A DNA stretch of 64,000 bases, from positions 80,694,634 to 80,758,633 of the forward strand of contig CM066997.1 in assembly GCA_033977485.1 (NCBI GenBank). Direction: 5' to 3'. Below the pieces are notes generated by a model. The model saw only the letters and a program-made list of their open reading frames with translations, ran no database searches and was not told where the DNA came from. How positions within the stretch are numbered: the first letter of the stretch is position 1; each line of letters begins with the position of its first letter. This DNA comes from Hydrangea macrophylla (taxonomy: Eukaryota > Streptophyta > Magnoliopsida > Cornales > Hydrangeaceae). This document shows, one piece after another, positions 1-10,587 of the stretch. A program made the position numbers and the translations under genes.

Positions 1-739
1 TTGATGATGTGTTACTATTTTTTGCACGGGGATAGTATTTAAAGACAGTAGCAGTTTCTAAATATCCCTAATTTTTCAATTTTTTACGATAGTAACATGT
101 TACTTGATTACGTCAAAATCAAGTTCTTTGTTAACCCTGTTAAAAATACAATATTGGAAGTAGGGTGTCAAGCTCACAGGGATTGAATTGCAACAACTGT
201 AATGGAAGCTTAGTAACCAATTACTATGCGATGAGAAATAAGAAAACTAAAAAGCAATTTGTCTTTGTGGTGAGATTCAAGTAATACTAACTATACTACA
301 ATGACTATTTAGAAAGTGAAAAGTGGGCTTTAATCAAAGACAAGTGTAATTAGAGAGTTATTTTGAAAATGGAAAGATAGAGATTGGAGAGTATTCCTCC
401 GCCGTGGACCAAACAACAAATGCATTTCATGTTTTGTATATTCTAGGGTAGAGAATTTCATTGAGGCAACCTATTAATCACGTGGTTTTCAACCTATAAT
501 GTCTGATAGAAACTTTCATGAAATACAATAGGTGACGTTTGAAATCAAGGATTGAACAACTTATTGTATTTGACATCATAAGTCCTAGAAAATCAAACCT
601 TATACATATGAACCCTAGAAATACTTCAAGACATTAAAATCCTACATTTGAGCTCAAGTTGGTCCAATGGTGGGTTTATGATCCCCAACCTACATGATCT
701 AGCTACTCATAGATATAAAAGCATAAACATTAAAGAAAG
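1..739. other. unclassified AT-rich non-coding sequence
   Basis: No open frame of useful length, RNA gene or recognisable terminal repeat is visible. The sequence is AT-rich and ends exactly where an old LTR copy begins with tgtggacg at 740. A phrase around 160-185 on a border followed by 'cacagggattg' is reminiscent of plant retroelement non-coding DNA, but I cannot assign a family. Confidence 0.5.
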
Positions 740-1494
740 TGTGGACGCGTGGCCTCCGGGAGCCCACCCCTGTCTGTGTGTTCTTTCCTGGGGTTTTTGG
801 AATTGATTTTCCTTTGTTTAGAAATTGATTTGAAAAAGGTCTATTGAAAACAGATACAGAGTTGTCATTTGGACTTTAAGGAACCAAGAAACCTAATTTT
901 GACTCACCCAAATAGATAAAGGGTACCAGCCCTTCTTAACCAAAGAACTTGGCTCAGGGTTTTGGTACGAGAGAGAAAGGAGCTTTTGTCATGACTAAAA
1001 CACCCTCAACTCTCCCTGTCTTTCGACGGGTCTCAATTAGCATCAAAATAATCATCTTATACTATGTTTGGTTCAACAATTAATACTATGCTAGTATATT
1101 ACATCTCACATGAAGCTTGAAATGGAAGATCTAAAGATAAGATATCATTCATAAGATCTAAGCCAAATATCATACAATGCAAAGGTGAAAGATCACACAA
1201 ACAAACCTAGAAAAAATCGTCTAATCACATATTAAGTAATTAAGTTTTCCTAATCTAAAGGGGAACATGAATTGTTCTTGAAACAATTAATCAAAGAAAT
1301 AAAAAAAATGCTTAGCAAGCTAGTATGATGCATGTTAATCTTTGAGAAAAGAAGACCTCTCAATCCCCGGGATGGATGAGAAAGGAAGATTAGATTGGGG
1401 GGAGCATGAACGTGTGATTAATTTCATTCCTTATAATTTTCTTAGATTAAGAGTCACAAAAACCCCCAAATCTTGCATGAATGCAATGTATGAT
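740..1494 (-). repeat. old Tat LTR remnant, left part, split by element A
   Basis: The stretch aligns by eye with the first 750 bp or so of element A's own LTR (1495 onward and 18303 onward), including the run from 'aacagatacagag' through 'caccctcaactc' and the downstream 'cttaatctttg' segment. It begins with TG at 740, the LTR terminus. Element A inserted in it at 1490-1494. The other half resumes at 21570. Divergence from A's LTRs is clearly larger than that between A's two LTRs, so this is an older copy in the same orientation. Its internal region is not present to the left. Confidence 0.85.
1490..1494. repeat. target-site duplication of element A, left copy
   Basis: The five bases atgat directly precede the LTR start and recur directly after the right LTR at 21565-21569, as expected for Ty3/gypsy integration. 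Confidence 0.95.
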
Positions 1495-3671
1495 TATGGA
1501 CACGCGGAACCACTCATCCACTCTTTTTAGTTTTAGTTTTGAGATTGTTTTTTGAAAAAAGAAAGGAAAAGGTCTGTTAACACAGATACAGAGTCGCTAC
1601 TTGGTCTTTAAGGAACCAAGAAACCTAATGTTGACTCACCCAAATGGATAAAGTGCACCGGCCCTTCATAACCAAAGAACTTGGCTCGGGATTTTGGTAC
1701 GAGAGAGGAAGGAGCCTTTGTCGCGACTAAAATACCCTCAACTCGCCCTGTCTTTCGACGGGCCTCAATTAGCATCCAAATAATCATCTTATACTATGTA
1801 TGGTTCGACAATTAATACTATGATAGTATATTACATCACACAAGAATTTTGAAATGGAAGATCAAAAGATAAGATATCGTTAATTCATAAGATCTAAGCC
1901 AAGTATCACACAATGCAAAGTGAAAGATCACACAAACAAACCTAGGAAAAATAGTCTAATCATATGTCAAGTAATAAAGTTTTCCTAATCTAAAGGGGAC
2001 ATGAATTTTTCTTGAAACAAATAATCAAACAAATCGGAATATGCTTAGCGAGCTAGAATGATGCATGTTAATCTTTGGGAAAAGAAAACCTCTCAATCCC
2101 CGGGACGGATGAGAAAGGATGATTAGATTGAGGGGAAGCATGGACGTGTGATCAAGTTCATTCCTTATAATCTTCTTAGATTAAGAGTCACAAAAGCCCC
2201 AAATCTTTGCATGGATGCAATGTATGTATCTAGAATGTGCCAAGGTTGTAGTGTGTTTTGTGTTCATGGATTCCTAAAACGACTTAAAAGTCTAGAATGT
2301 GTATGAATGAATGAAGGAAATCATCATGAGATATGTATAAATGTAGTATGAACTACTTCCTAATACATGAGATAATTTGGAGTGCATGTAGGCACCAAAT
2401 CAAAGGATCGAAGTAAAAGTGTGTTCGCTGTGAATAGTGGACAGAACAGTAACATGATCTTTGGAAATTGAAAAGAGGGGTTAGAAATGTTTTCAATGCA
2501 TGATTTTTTATGGAGATCTTACCTATTGTGTCTAGAACACAACCCAAAAATAAAATATTTAATAACTATCACATATTGAGAGAAATCATATAAACAATAG
2601 AGGTTATTCAGAAACAGAGTCCGTACTGTCGACTGAAATGTTAGAAAATCTTAGAAAATGAAAACAAAAGATCTAGAGGCCCATATTATACAAAAAGTTC
2701 CCTAAGACATTGACGTTCAAGAGAAAAAAAAAGTTGGGACCACTCTTTTTGGAAAAGTTTTCTGTAAAACAAGTTGAAAGTCAACCTCGCTGCTGTGAGA
2801 GCAGAGACAGAATGTTTGGACAAAAATGGACCCCTTTCAAGTGCTTCCAAGTCAAGCCAAATATCATGAGTGTTCTATAATGAGTTAGAAAGACTTTCCA
2901 AGTGGTCTTGCTTTCATATATTGAGCATTGAACTCAAAATAATTCTTTGAAGTTAAATGACTCACTGTTTTGAAGGTTTTGAGAAAATAAGAGGTTTATT
3001 TCTTAAAATCGAAATGGGGGTTTATGAGGGGGTTTTGAAATGGGGGTTTTGAAAACATATTTTCGATACTTAATGAAGATTATAACCACTTAAAATGTCA
3101 ACATTTGACTCACATCAAGAAGCTCCAAGATTATTGGAAAGTATTATTTCCATTTTAAAGACAACTTCATGAATACATAGGAATGTATTGAAGTTGAAAT
3201 CATCATCTATCAAAATATGTTTTTGAGGTCAAGAGCTACTATCCATAAGGATGCACTCACCTCAAACTTCATGTCATCATCTAGATGATGATAGACTAGT
3301 AAGTAAATAAAGAAAAAAAAATGAGGTAAGAGGAGATGAACAAATATAAACAAGCAAATAGATAGCAATCAATAGATGATATTCATGATGATCTTAGACT
3401 TATAGCTTGATGTTTCACTAATGTATGGTGACTTTGGACATGGTAGTAGCTTTCTCTCTCATAAATACCCAATAGAATGGTAGTTGGGTGTATTGAATAT
3501 GAAGTAGATAGAAGTAATGAAGTAAAAACAAAGTTTAAAACTCACTTTCTTGTTTGAAAATCAAAGAAGGAAGCTTCTTTTCTCTTTATCCTAACCTTAT
3601 CTCTACAACTTTCTCTCTAAAACTTTTCAAAGCTTGCATTTGACACTTCCAAAATGAGAAGTCAAGGGGGG

Positions 3672-3679
3672 TTTATATA
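3672..3679 (-). promoter_or_regulatory. TATA box of left LTR of A
   Basis: The minus strand reads CCTATATAAACC. The same sequence lies in the partner LTR at 20495-20502. It sits about 150 bp downstream, in element sense, of the GC-rich palindrome at 3825-3841, which gives a plausible U3 promoter. Confidence 0.7.
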
Positions 3680-3824
3680 GGCCAATTTGGGGGTGGTTTT
3701 GGGGTTTTAGAAGTACTCCCATTGGTCCCAAACATCTGTGAACATAGAACTACATCGTTTTGGTTTCTAATTAATCAAAATGAACCCCCAAAAGAAATTA
3801 CAAAAGTTGACCATTCTGGGGAAG

Positions 3825-3891
3825 AGTGCCGTGGCGGCACTGGGCCTGTGCCGCGGTAGCAGTGGGCTAGTACAGTGGCGAGACTGCTCCT
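3825..3891. promoter_or_regulatory. GC-rich palindrome cluster in LTR of A
   Basis: AGTGCCG-TGG-CGGCACT at 3825-3841 is a perfect inverted repeat with 7-bp arms, followed by a related 'gtgccgcgg' run. It stands out from the AT-rich LTR. The partner LTR has the same block at 20643-20708 with one arm base changed. The AGTGCC/GGCACT core recurs upstream of the PMD gene of A (5926-6010) and in the LTRs of B, C and D. Confidence 0.75.
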
Positions 3892-4730
3892 CATTCGTCC
3901 AGATAATCCTTTTTAGGCCCCCAGAGGTTTTGGTATTCGCGAAAAGACCCTATTTCGTCCAAAATTCACAAAAAATGCATACGAACTCCAAATTGAGGTT
4001 GTGATATACCATAGGAAAGGTAATGGAGTCTACTTTATATAAAAAATAGTTTAGAGATAGGTCACTTTGAAAAGTTTTGCGGTATTCACGATAAAAGTAG
4101 ATTTGATCACCTTTTTTACCTTCGGAAATTTATAATAAATTCGTTTGAAATCCAAAAATTATGTGCGATATACCGTTGGAAATCTATTGGCCTCTATTAT
4201 CCATGAAAAATGTTTGAAAAATGATACGGTGCTCCGGTTTCAAAGTCAACTTTTGGTCAAACTAGTCAAACTTGGGATTCCCGGAAAGTTCTAGAAACCT
4301 TTGGGAGCTCCCAGGAGCTGACGTTTTCGTTCGATTTTCTTTTAAAAATCATTTTAATACTTTTCACATGATCTCGAATGATTCCAAAACTTTTCGGCGA
4401 ATTTGGATGATTTTGGTCAAACCTTGGTCAAACTGGTCTTCGGGGACTTTTTAGGAACTTCTGGGACTTTCGGGAGTCTTTGGGAGACGACGATTTCATC
4501 CGGTCTTGGTTTATAACTCATTTTATTATTTTTATTACGACGTAGCGCGTTTCCAGAACATTTGGTCCGAATCTGGGAGCGTTCAGGCTTTCAGGGGTAT
4601 TTTGGTCATTTTGAGCATTTTGAGAGATAAAACTAACTTCCAGGAGTCCTTTTTGAGTCTTTTCGATCATTGTGAACTACCAAGTTATGGGTCTCCTAAA
4701 TCTGATAGCCGACAAAATGGGGTGTCTACA

Positions 4731-4744
4731 GTTTGCCCCTCTTT
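4731..4744 (-). promoter_or_regulatory. polypurine tract of A
   Basis: In element sense the bases AAAGAGGGGCAAAC directly precede the LTR start TGTAGACACC. The same tract lies before the 3' LTR in B (39915-39928), C (36176-36189) and D (59597-59610), with small changes. It primes plus-strand DNA synthesis. Confidence 0.85.
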
Positions 4745-4904
4745 GGCATGAACTTGCGAGGTAATACATGTCGCAAGCAAGTGCCAAAGCTTTGAAGAGA
4801 CAAGTCTTTTTGGAGGCTATAGATTTAGGATAAAAGCGTTGCAAAAGATGTAATGATAGAAAACATGATGCTAGGGCTAGGGCTGGTCATGCTCTTCGTG
4901 AGCT

Positions 4905-4943
4905 GCCTACGTATCCCAAGGGGAATCAGACCAGGACGTAGTT
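4905..4943 (-). repeat. conserved CTACG/CGTAG motif, copy near the PPT
   Basis: Plus strand reads gcctacgtatcccaag, then gggaatcag, then acgtagtt. In element sense it is a GAACTACG ... CTGATTCCC ... GGATACGTAGGC motif whose ends pair. Two further copies lie after integrase (10405-10445 and 10507-10547), and three comparable copies lie in each of B, C and D. Confidence 0.75.
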
Positions 4944-5449
4944 TGGGGCACAAAGGAACAAATCGCACATGCACAACAAGACAGATGAATGATATGTAAT
5001 GAAGATGATATGTAATGCATGGATGTGATATGAATTGCATCCTGAGTCCTATCATGTTTAGTGTTCTGATCTTAGTATGAGCGAGTGCTAGTGTTTCCGA
5101 CTGTAATGCAGTGGCTGATTTGGATCAAGACACAACGGTTTAGAACTCTGGGTCTCGGGGAAAACTTCTTAAATTTTGAGAAACGTGCTTTGTAAGTGAA
5201 ATGGATCAGACGTAAGGTTTTAGAGGATGACATCTAAAGGTGACCGAGGGATCTTGTGATAACCAATAAGTGCAAAAGCAAGCTCATGATAATCAAGAGA
5301 CATGGAGTCATGGAAGTATGGTGCTTGTCTTCGAAATCTGGATACGGGCGATGTTTTGGTTGATCCTGATGTGCGATCTTCGAGAGTCGATTCTGCTTTT
5401 GTTACTTTCTACTAGGGATAGTGGGAACTAGTATCCTTCCGTATTTGTT

Positions 5450-5766
5450 CTCAGGGGATGGCGTAGGACTCTCAGAGAATCTCTCTTTTCTTGATCGGGA
5501 ACCAGACCCATCTCTGAATCTCTCACAGTTGATCAAATCGTCCGGCGCTCAATCCAAGAGGATCGGTCGGGGCCTACGGGAGCTGGTATCTTTCTGTTTC
5601 TATACTCAGGGGATGATGTAGGACTTCCAGGGAATCTCTCTTAACTATTTCTTGATTGGGAACCAGGACCCATCTCTGAATCTCTCACGGTTGATCAGGT
5701 CTTTGCAATGGTTAGTCTGAAAAGCCGATTCGGGCCTTCGGGAGTTGATATCTTTTTGTCTCTGTC
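5450..5766. repeat. tandem repeat, two units of 155 and 162 bp
   Basis: Units start at 'ctcagggg' 5450 and 5605; a third partial start is at 5767. Each carries 'gaatctctc', 'gggaaccag', 'acccatctctgaatctctcac' in pieces and 'cgggag'. Units differ by many substitutions, so the duplication is old. Confidence 0.8.
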
Positions 5767-5925
5767 CTCAGGAGATTAACTAAATCTGCTGGGGATAAAA
5801 TGGATCTATTGGGGGTAAAATCTCATAAATCTTGACTAAAATGGGCCAACGGGGCTAATCGGGATCAAGAATGGGCTAAAATGGGTCAGAATGGGCCAAA
5901 ATGAGCTAAAATAGAGTGAAGCGGG

Positions 5926-6010
5926 GCCCGCGGGGAGCAGTGCTACAGTGGCACTGGGCCACTATTACGGCGGTAGTTGGCCAGTGCCGCGGCGACACTG
6001 GGTGGCCGGA
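5926..6010. promoter_or_regulatory. GC palindromes upstream of PMD gene of A
   Basis: GGCACTGGGCCA at 5950-5961 pairs with TGGCCAGTGCC at 5978-5988 with one bulged base. CAGTG and CACTG arms around 'ccgcggcga' follow. The core matches the LTR palindrome of the same element. It lies 240-330 bp before the ATG at 6252, where a promoter would be expected. Confidence 0.55.
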
Positions 6011-6251
6011 CTTCATGTGTGCATATCTCGGGTTTTTGAGCATTTCAAGCTCATTTTTGGCCATTTCGGGGTGCTTTTGGAGCCAAAATCTGTCAAAACA
6101 TAGCTTGTGCATGCTCAGGTGAGTAATCTTTCCCCATGATTGGAATTTTGATTGGTGTTTTGGTTTGTTCCATTTTTCAAGAAGAAAGTTTGGTTTGTTC
6201 CATTTTTCAAGAAGAAAGTTTGGTTTTAGCTTCCATTTTTCTTGCAGATCC

Positions 6252-8440
6252 ATGGCTTCAAGCTCAAGGAGACCGTATAAGAAGGCCAAGGAACGAATGA
6301 AAGTCGAGAGCCAAACCCCGGACTTGATTTTACGGGACCCCGAATGTCATCTTTCGGCCGCGGCTCTAGCGAGCCTGGTATATGAAGCTTTCGACAGTTT
6401 AGGACTATTTTGTGCATTGTGCTAGTTTTATGAACTGTAGTGTGCACCTAGAGTATGTTGGAAGCTTGTTTTGTGTTCGAATGTTGATTTTATGAAGTTG
6501 GACTTTGGGTCGTGAATAGTGATTTTTTGCTCGTTTTTTTGTCATTTCTGACGTGTGCAGGTGCTAGAAGTAACATTGAAGGGCCATGGTAGTCTTGCTC
6601 ATGCTTTTCTGTGGTACACCCAACTCTCGCCTGCCGTCAAGAAAATGGTAGATGATGCCGGGTTTGGCGGCTTTGTCCGCATAGTTTCAAAGAGTACCAA
6701 CAATCTGGCGCATTTTTATGCTCTTGCTGAGAGATGGTGGGACACCACCAATACTTTTCATCTGCCATTTGGTAAGATGACAATGACGCCTTTCAATTTT
6801 TCCATGATCACCGGTTTGAGAGTTGGCAGGAAGCTCTTGATTCTGGACTACTTCTATGAGATTGATCCCGAGGCTGTCGAGATGTTGATTGGGGCTGTTC
6901 TCCCTAATCTGGAGGGGTACAGATTTTCTTGCGACTGGCTTTACCGGGCTTACAGCAGAGGGAATCATAACCTGAATAATTCTCAGCTTCTGAGGGTATT
7001 TCTTCTGTATGTCCTTGGTTGTTCGATTTTCGTGACACAGAATGACCGGGTGAGCTTGAGGCTTCTTTCTTGCCTGGCGACCATTGGTGAGATCACCTCT
7101 TATAACTGGGGCGGTGCCACCTTGGCCCACCTTTTCAAGCATATGGGTGAGGTTTCCCGGGTGATATTAAATTGACGGGGGTATTCTGGCAAGCTTGGGA
7201 GGTATGCACTGCAACCTCCTTTATCTTTCAAATTTTTAATTTCTGTACTTCTTGTCTTTTTTGATTTTTCCTTTGTCTGTGCAGCTTTGGAGCTTTGAGT
7301 ACCTAAAAATGTTGGCTCCTTCCCCTGCTGATGAATCAGGTGAAGATGAGGACGAGATGGCTCCTATACCTTTGTTCCCCTAGGACTTGAGATGGCGGAG
7401 GGATGTTGTCGGGCTAAAGAGCGGGGCTCATCGGATCGTTCTCCTCAGAAACTTCTTATTTGGGCTGACAGCTGCTAGCATTGATTGGACACCTTGGGAG
7501 CGCGTTGCCTATGCTGCCCTAGAGGAGATACAGGCGGTCAGGCCCCTTGCCTCTTGCCGACTTTTGATGGAAAGTATCGAAAGCAGGCAATGGTTCCTTG
7601 GCGAGTGAGTGTCTCGGCAGGTGGTTGGTGGTCCGAGGTATCGCGTCCCTCATAATCCTCCTGTGATGGATGCTGATGACCTTTCCGGTGATGCTTTGCT
7701 AGCGGCCTTAGCTGGTACTGATGTTTGGGATCACTTTCTCTCTGAGACCTGCTATGAGACTTACCGTGGCTGCTTCCTGATGCCCAACTTCCCACTCCTG
7801 GATGTGAGTTTCTTTTACGTTTTTGTCTCTATCTGTTGCCTATATTTTTGACTCATCTTTTTCCTAACTTGTTTTGTGCCTACATCTTCACGAGATGTAC
7901 AGGAGACAGGTTCCCCTAGTTTCTAATTCTATCCCTCCTTAGGATTGGACCGTTAATGTTTTGGATGCAGATGACTCTCCCCAGGTTATGGAGGTGCCAC
8001 GGGTCACATGTGGGTATCCCACCCAGCCAGCAGGCGTCCTCAACGTCCCTTGGAGTTATGCTGAGGAGGGCCACGCCTTGGTAGCTAGCTTACGGTCTTT
8101 GGTCCACACGCGATACCATCGGGTATGTCTCTAATTTTGTGCTCCTTAAGGTTATGAGGTCCTAACCCTGATTTTTCCCTTGATAGATGGATGGTATGCG
8201 GTAGTTTGCCATCAGTCAGATGGTGTCCTTGGTAAGTTTCTGACTCGATTTCGCTTTTATACTTTTTGTTGTTTCTCTATTGATTTCTTTTATTTTATTT
8301 GTGTGTGTAGTATCATGGGGGTGGTGCCGGCTCATCAAGGACCGGGCCGAGGTGCAGAGGTGGCAGGAGGAGGCCATCGCCGATGTACACTCCGGGTGGC
8401 CCGACAGAGGACGAAGAAGAGGAAGACTGATGCCTCCTAA
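6252..8440 (+). pseudogene. plant mobile domain (PMD) gene carried antisense in element A, with introns, damaged
   Basis: I read six exons: 6252-6377, 6561-7201, 7285-7803, 7943-8122, 8187-8231 and about 8311-8440, each bounded by GT and AG with phase-0 junctions. Exon 1 starts MASSSRRPYKKAK, a basic start. Exon 2 carries the PMD core: LAHFYALAERWWDT, then FHLPFGKMTMTPF and FSMITGL. The last exon is basic and glycine/arginine-rich in one frame; its frame is uncertain. Family members such as MAIN and MAIL1 act in the nucleus in gene expression and transposon silencing; I infer no role for this copy. Damage: two extra bases (or one lost) near 7160, TAG at 7381-7383, TGA at 7606-7608 (likely CGA) and TAG at 8202-8204. 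The gene lies antisense to gag-pol between integrase and the 3' LTR, and matches the B copy at 42129-44876, including a 45-bp fifth exon. Exon edges are inferred by eye. Confidence 0.8.
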
Positions 8441-8719
8441 GCGGGGATTTTCGTTTTATCTCCATTTTATGTTTTCAATTGGGTTATACTAGTGAATAAT
8501 GTGTAGGATGATTTTTAGAATGATGTGTAAGATGATTTATCACCCTTGACAGAGTATGATGATGTTTTTCCTTTTGGGCCGGATAGTTTTCGGTTTGCAG
8601 GTGCAATTGTGTGCTTGCTTTGGTTGGTGTTTGTGCACTGTGATTCTGTAATTGTTGATGTTACTGCGATGAGTAGCTTTGTGATAGTGAGTGTGTTTTC
8701 CTTGTGGGTGGGATAGTCC

Positions 8720-9775
8720 ATGAAACGGGGAGGTGCTGCCAAAATTTTGAATTTTGCTAGAGCCGCGATAGAAAATATGGCATTGTACGATCTCGCTCAA
8801 CTTACAGCTAGGCTGAACATCACGGATGGTGTGGAGTGGATCGACCTCTTCAACTACGGTCTGACTGAGCTATTCTCTCTTCATCAGATGTCTCTAAACA
8901 CTGAGTTCATGCGTGCCGCTATTGTCCACCGGGACCCGGTGAACCATGTCTTCAATTTCAACGGCTTGGAGATATGTCCCATGTTTGAGGAGTTCTGTGC
9001 TATCCTTAGCTTCGACTCTGACCCTGACCTGATTCTCCCTTCTGCTGATACCCCCTATCCCACGCGAGGCTTGGCTGAATACCTAAACTGTTCTACTACT
9101 ATTTCCCTCCGGCTAATTCATGGTGTGGTTCTTGACATTGCTTCCATCATCGCCCGGTATGCTAGTCCTCGGAATCCTAGTGTATATGATGCTACCCGCG
9201 GGGCCACTCTGATATTGTGCATGACTTCGCACTTTGTGTTCTCGAGTGCTTCTATCGACTTGGTGCACGTGTGCCTTGGGCTGAAATTTAGCAGGAATCC
9301 CATGGCCATGGTTCTGGTTGAAACCCTGAATGGTTTGGATCGCGTTTTCAATCAAGGAACGCTTTTTCTTTCTAGGGCGCCTTTGGTGTTACAGGCTTGG
9401 CTCTATGAGCGCCTTCAGTTATGGACTGATAGTGTGCCGCCAGTTTACTTCCGCAGGGCTGTGCTTCATTCTCATTACACTTCTGCCGATTGGGTTGGCA
9501 TGATGGGTGCTTTATCTGAGGCCGACATTTGCTGGATCATGAGGCGTTGGGGCCTTCATGCTGTGACCACTAGTCTCGGGGATTACCAGAGAGTGTGGCT
9601 AATGGGTCTGAGAGAGACCTCGTTCTATCATCCTTGTCGATTGGCCAGACAGTACGGGAGAGTTCAAGAGGTCCCCCGGGGGTTTACTGAGAGGGTCTTT
9701 GCTTCCAGAGTCAGAGCCACTACTATTGCTGCTTTCATCAGGGGCTGGGCCGGTCGAGCAAGAGCCTATTTTTAA
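8720..9775 (+). CDS. DUF7745-like protein carried antisense in element A, intact 351 codons
   Basis: A single uninterrupted frame ends TAA at 9773-9775. The start is either ATG 8720 or ATG 8777 (MALYDLAQLT); the homologue in B begins close to the second. Features visible are a helical N-terminus, 'SLNTEFMRAAI', 'VFNFNGLEICPMFEEFCAIL', 'RNPMAMVLVETLNGLD', 'LQAWLYERL' and 'RLARQYGRVQ'. I recognise this pattern as the plant domain of unknown function DUF7745, often seen beside PMD sequences in retroelements; this is from memory, not a search. No transmembrane segment or catalytic motif is evident. It lies 280 bp after the PMD gene on the same strand and opposite to gag-pol. It is the only long intact frame in element A, although the neighbouring PMD gene and gag-pol are broken. 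It could also be called a divergent PMD protein. Confidence 0.8.
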   Translation: MKRGGAAKILNFARAAIENMALYDLAQLTARLNITDGVEWIDLFNYGLTELFSLHQMSLNTEFMRAAIVHRDPVNHVFNFNGLEICPMFEEFCAILSFDSDPDLILPSADTPYPTRGLAEYLNCSTTISLRLIHGVVLDIASIIARYASPRNPSVYDATRGATLILCMTSHFVFSSASIDLVHVCLGLKFSRNPMAMVLVETLNGLDRVFNQGTLFLSRAPLVLQAWLYERLQLWTDSVPPVYFRRAVLHSHYTSADWVGMMGALSEADICWIMRRWGLHAVTTSLGDYQRVWLMGLRETSFYHPCRLARQYGRVQEVPRGFTERVFASRVRATTIAAFIRGWAGRARAYF

Positions 9776-10587
9776 AGACCTTTGAAAAATAAAAGACACA
9801 AAATAAAACTAGACTTGACTGATTCTGCTTCTTCCCTCCAAGTGTCTTTGATATTTGGGATTGCTTTTTGAAAGAACTTTTTGAGTTTTCATTTATCCTT
9901 ACTTATGTAATATTCGAAGTTTGTTTATCGGTGAACCTTGGTTACTTAGAGAACCTTATTTTATGCATTTGGCTTTCTAAAAACATTCGTAGTATGATTT
10001 TGATCAGATGTTTGCTTTTGGTACTTATTTGGGCTTGCTAGGACAATTAGAGGCAAACGAGGCGGGTGGCCGAAGTTTGCCCCTAGTTTGGGATATGTAT
10101 GGTTGTGAGGCAAACGAGGTAGATAACCGACATTTGCCCCTAGTTTAGAAGAGGTTCAGGCAAACGAGGCGGTTGGTTGAAGTTTGCCCCTAGTGTGAAG
10201 GGTGATTTCTGGGTTATGGTAAGGACCGCGACTTTATTTTTCTCACACGCTCATAATTTTGCCTAGGCACCAGTTAGGTGACCTAGTGAGCTCTTTTCTC
10301 TCTTTTGTTATTGCTCACTTTGGATTTAACTCTAACTTTTGCCTAGGCGTCCTTTCGAATTTTTGACCTAGCAAGCCATCCTTCTTTTCTTTTTTTGAAA
10401 GTCAGCCTACGTACCCCCAAATGGGGATCAGGTCCAACGTAGTTCGGGCCAAAGTTTTAAAAGAAAAGGGGTTGATTATGAGGGTGTCGGCCGAACCGAT
10501 GCGGTTGCCTACGTATCCCCGAGTGGGAATCAGGTCGAGCGTAGTTCAGGCCAAAGTCTTGAAAGAAAATTGGTTTTTGGGGAATGG
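9776..10587 (-). other. non-coding region of A between integrase and cassette
   Basis: It holds no gene. In plus coordinates it contains three GGCAAAC/GTTTGCC hairpins (10052-10195), 'gcctaggcac' and 'gcctaggcgtcc' phrases near 10261 and 10341, and two copies of the CTACG/CGTAG motif (10405-10445 and 10507-10547). The cassette and gag-pol are convergent here, so both 3' ends fall inside or beside this block. Confidence 0.8.
10052..10195 (-). repeat. three PPT-like hairpins in A
   Basis: Three units start at 10052, 10109 and 10159. Each has ggcaaacgag, then a variable stretch, then tttgcccctagt. Arms GGCAAAC and GTTTGCC are complementary. In element sense the unit reads ACTAGGGGCAAAC, very like the polypurine tract AGAGGGGCAAAC. 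B has two such units, C three and D three at the matching place. Confidence 0.8.

Larger units (their letters stand above)
1495..4730 (-). repeat. LTR of element A (3' LTR in element orientation)
   Basis: Nearly collinear with 18303-21564. In plus orientation it starts tatggacacgcgg, where the TG terminus has mutated to TA, and ends ggggtgtctaca, so the element-sense LTR begins TGTAGACACCCC. It contains the minus-strand TATA box at 3672-3679 and the GC palindrome at 3825-3841. It lacks some 26 bp relative to its partner. Confidence 0.95.
4745..6251 (-). other. non-coding region of A between PPT and antisense cassette
   Basis: About 1.5 kb with no gene. It holds one copy of the conserved 'ctacgta ... 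acgtag' motif (4905-4943), a short tandem repeat (5450-5766), and a GC-rich palindrome cluster (5926-6010) just upstream of the plus-strand PMD gene. The open frame at 5906-6289 is an artefact of a near-duplicated 'ttggtttgttccatttttcaag' block at 6160-6230. Confidence 0.75.

Noticed and set aside
5906..6289. A 127-codon minus-strand gene with repeated NFLLEKW
   Set aside because: Caused by a duplicated short DNA block; no homologue and no conservation in B.
6687..7142. A 151-codon minus-strand gene
   Set aside because: Shadow of PMD exon 2, which has the recognised domain on the plus strand.
6252..9775. Ordinary host genes next to a retrotransposon
   Set aside because: Both genes lie inside the LTR and TSD boundaries of A, and B has the same arrangement.
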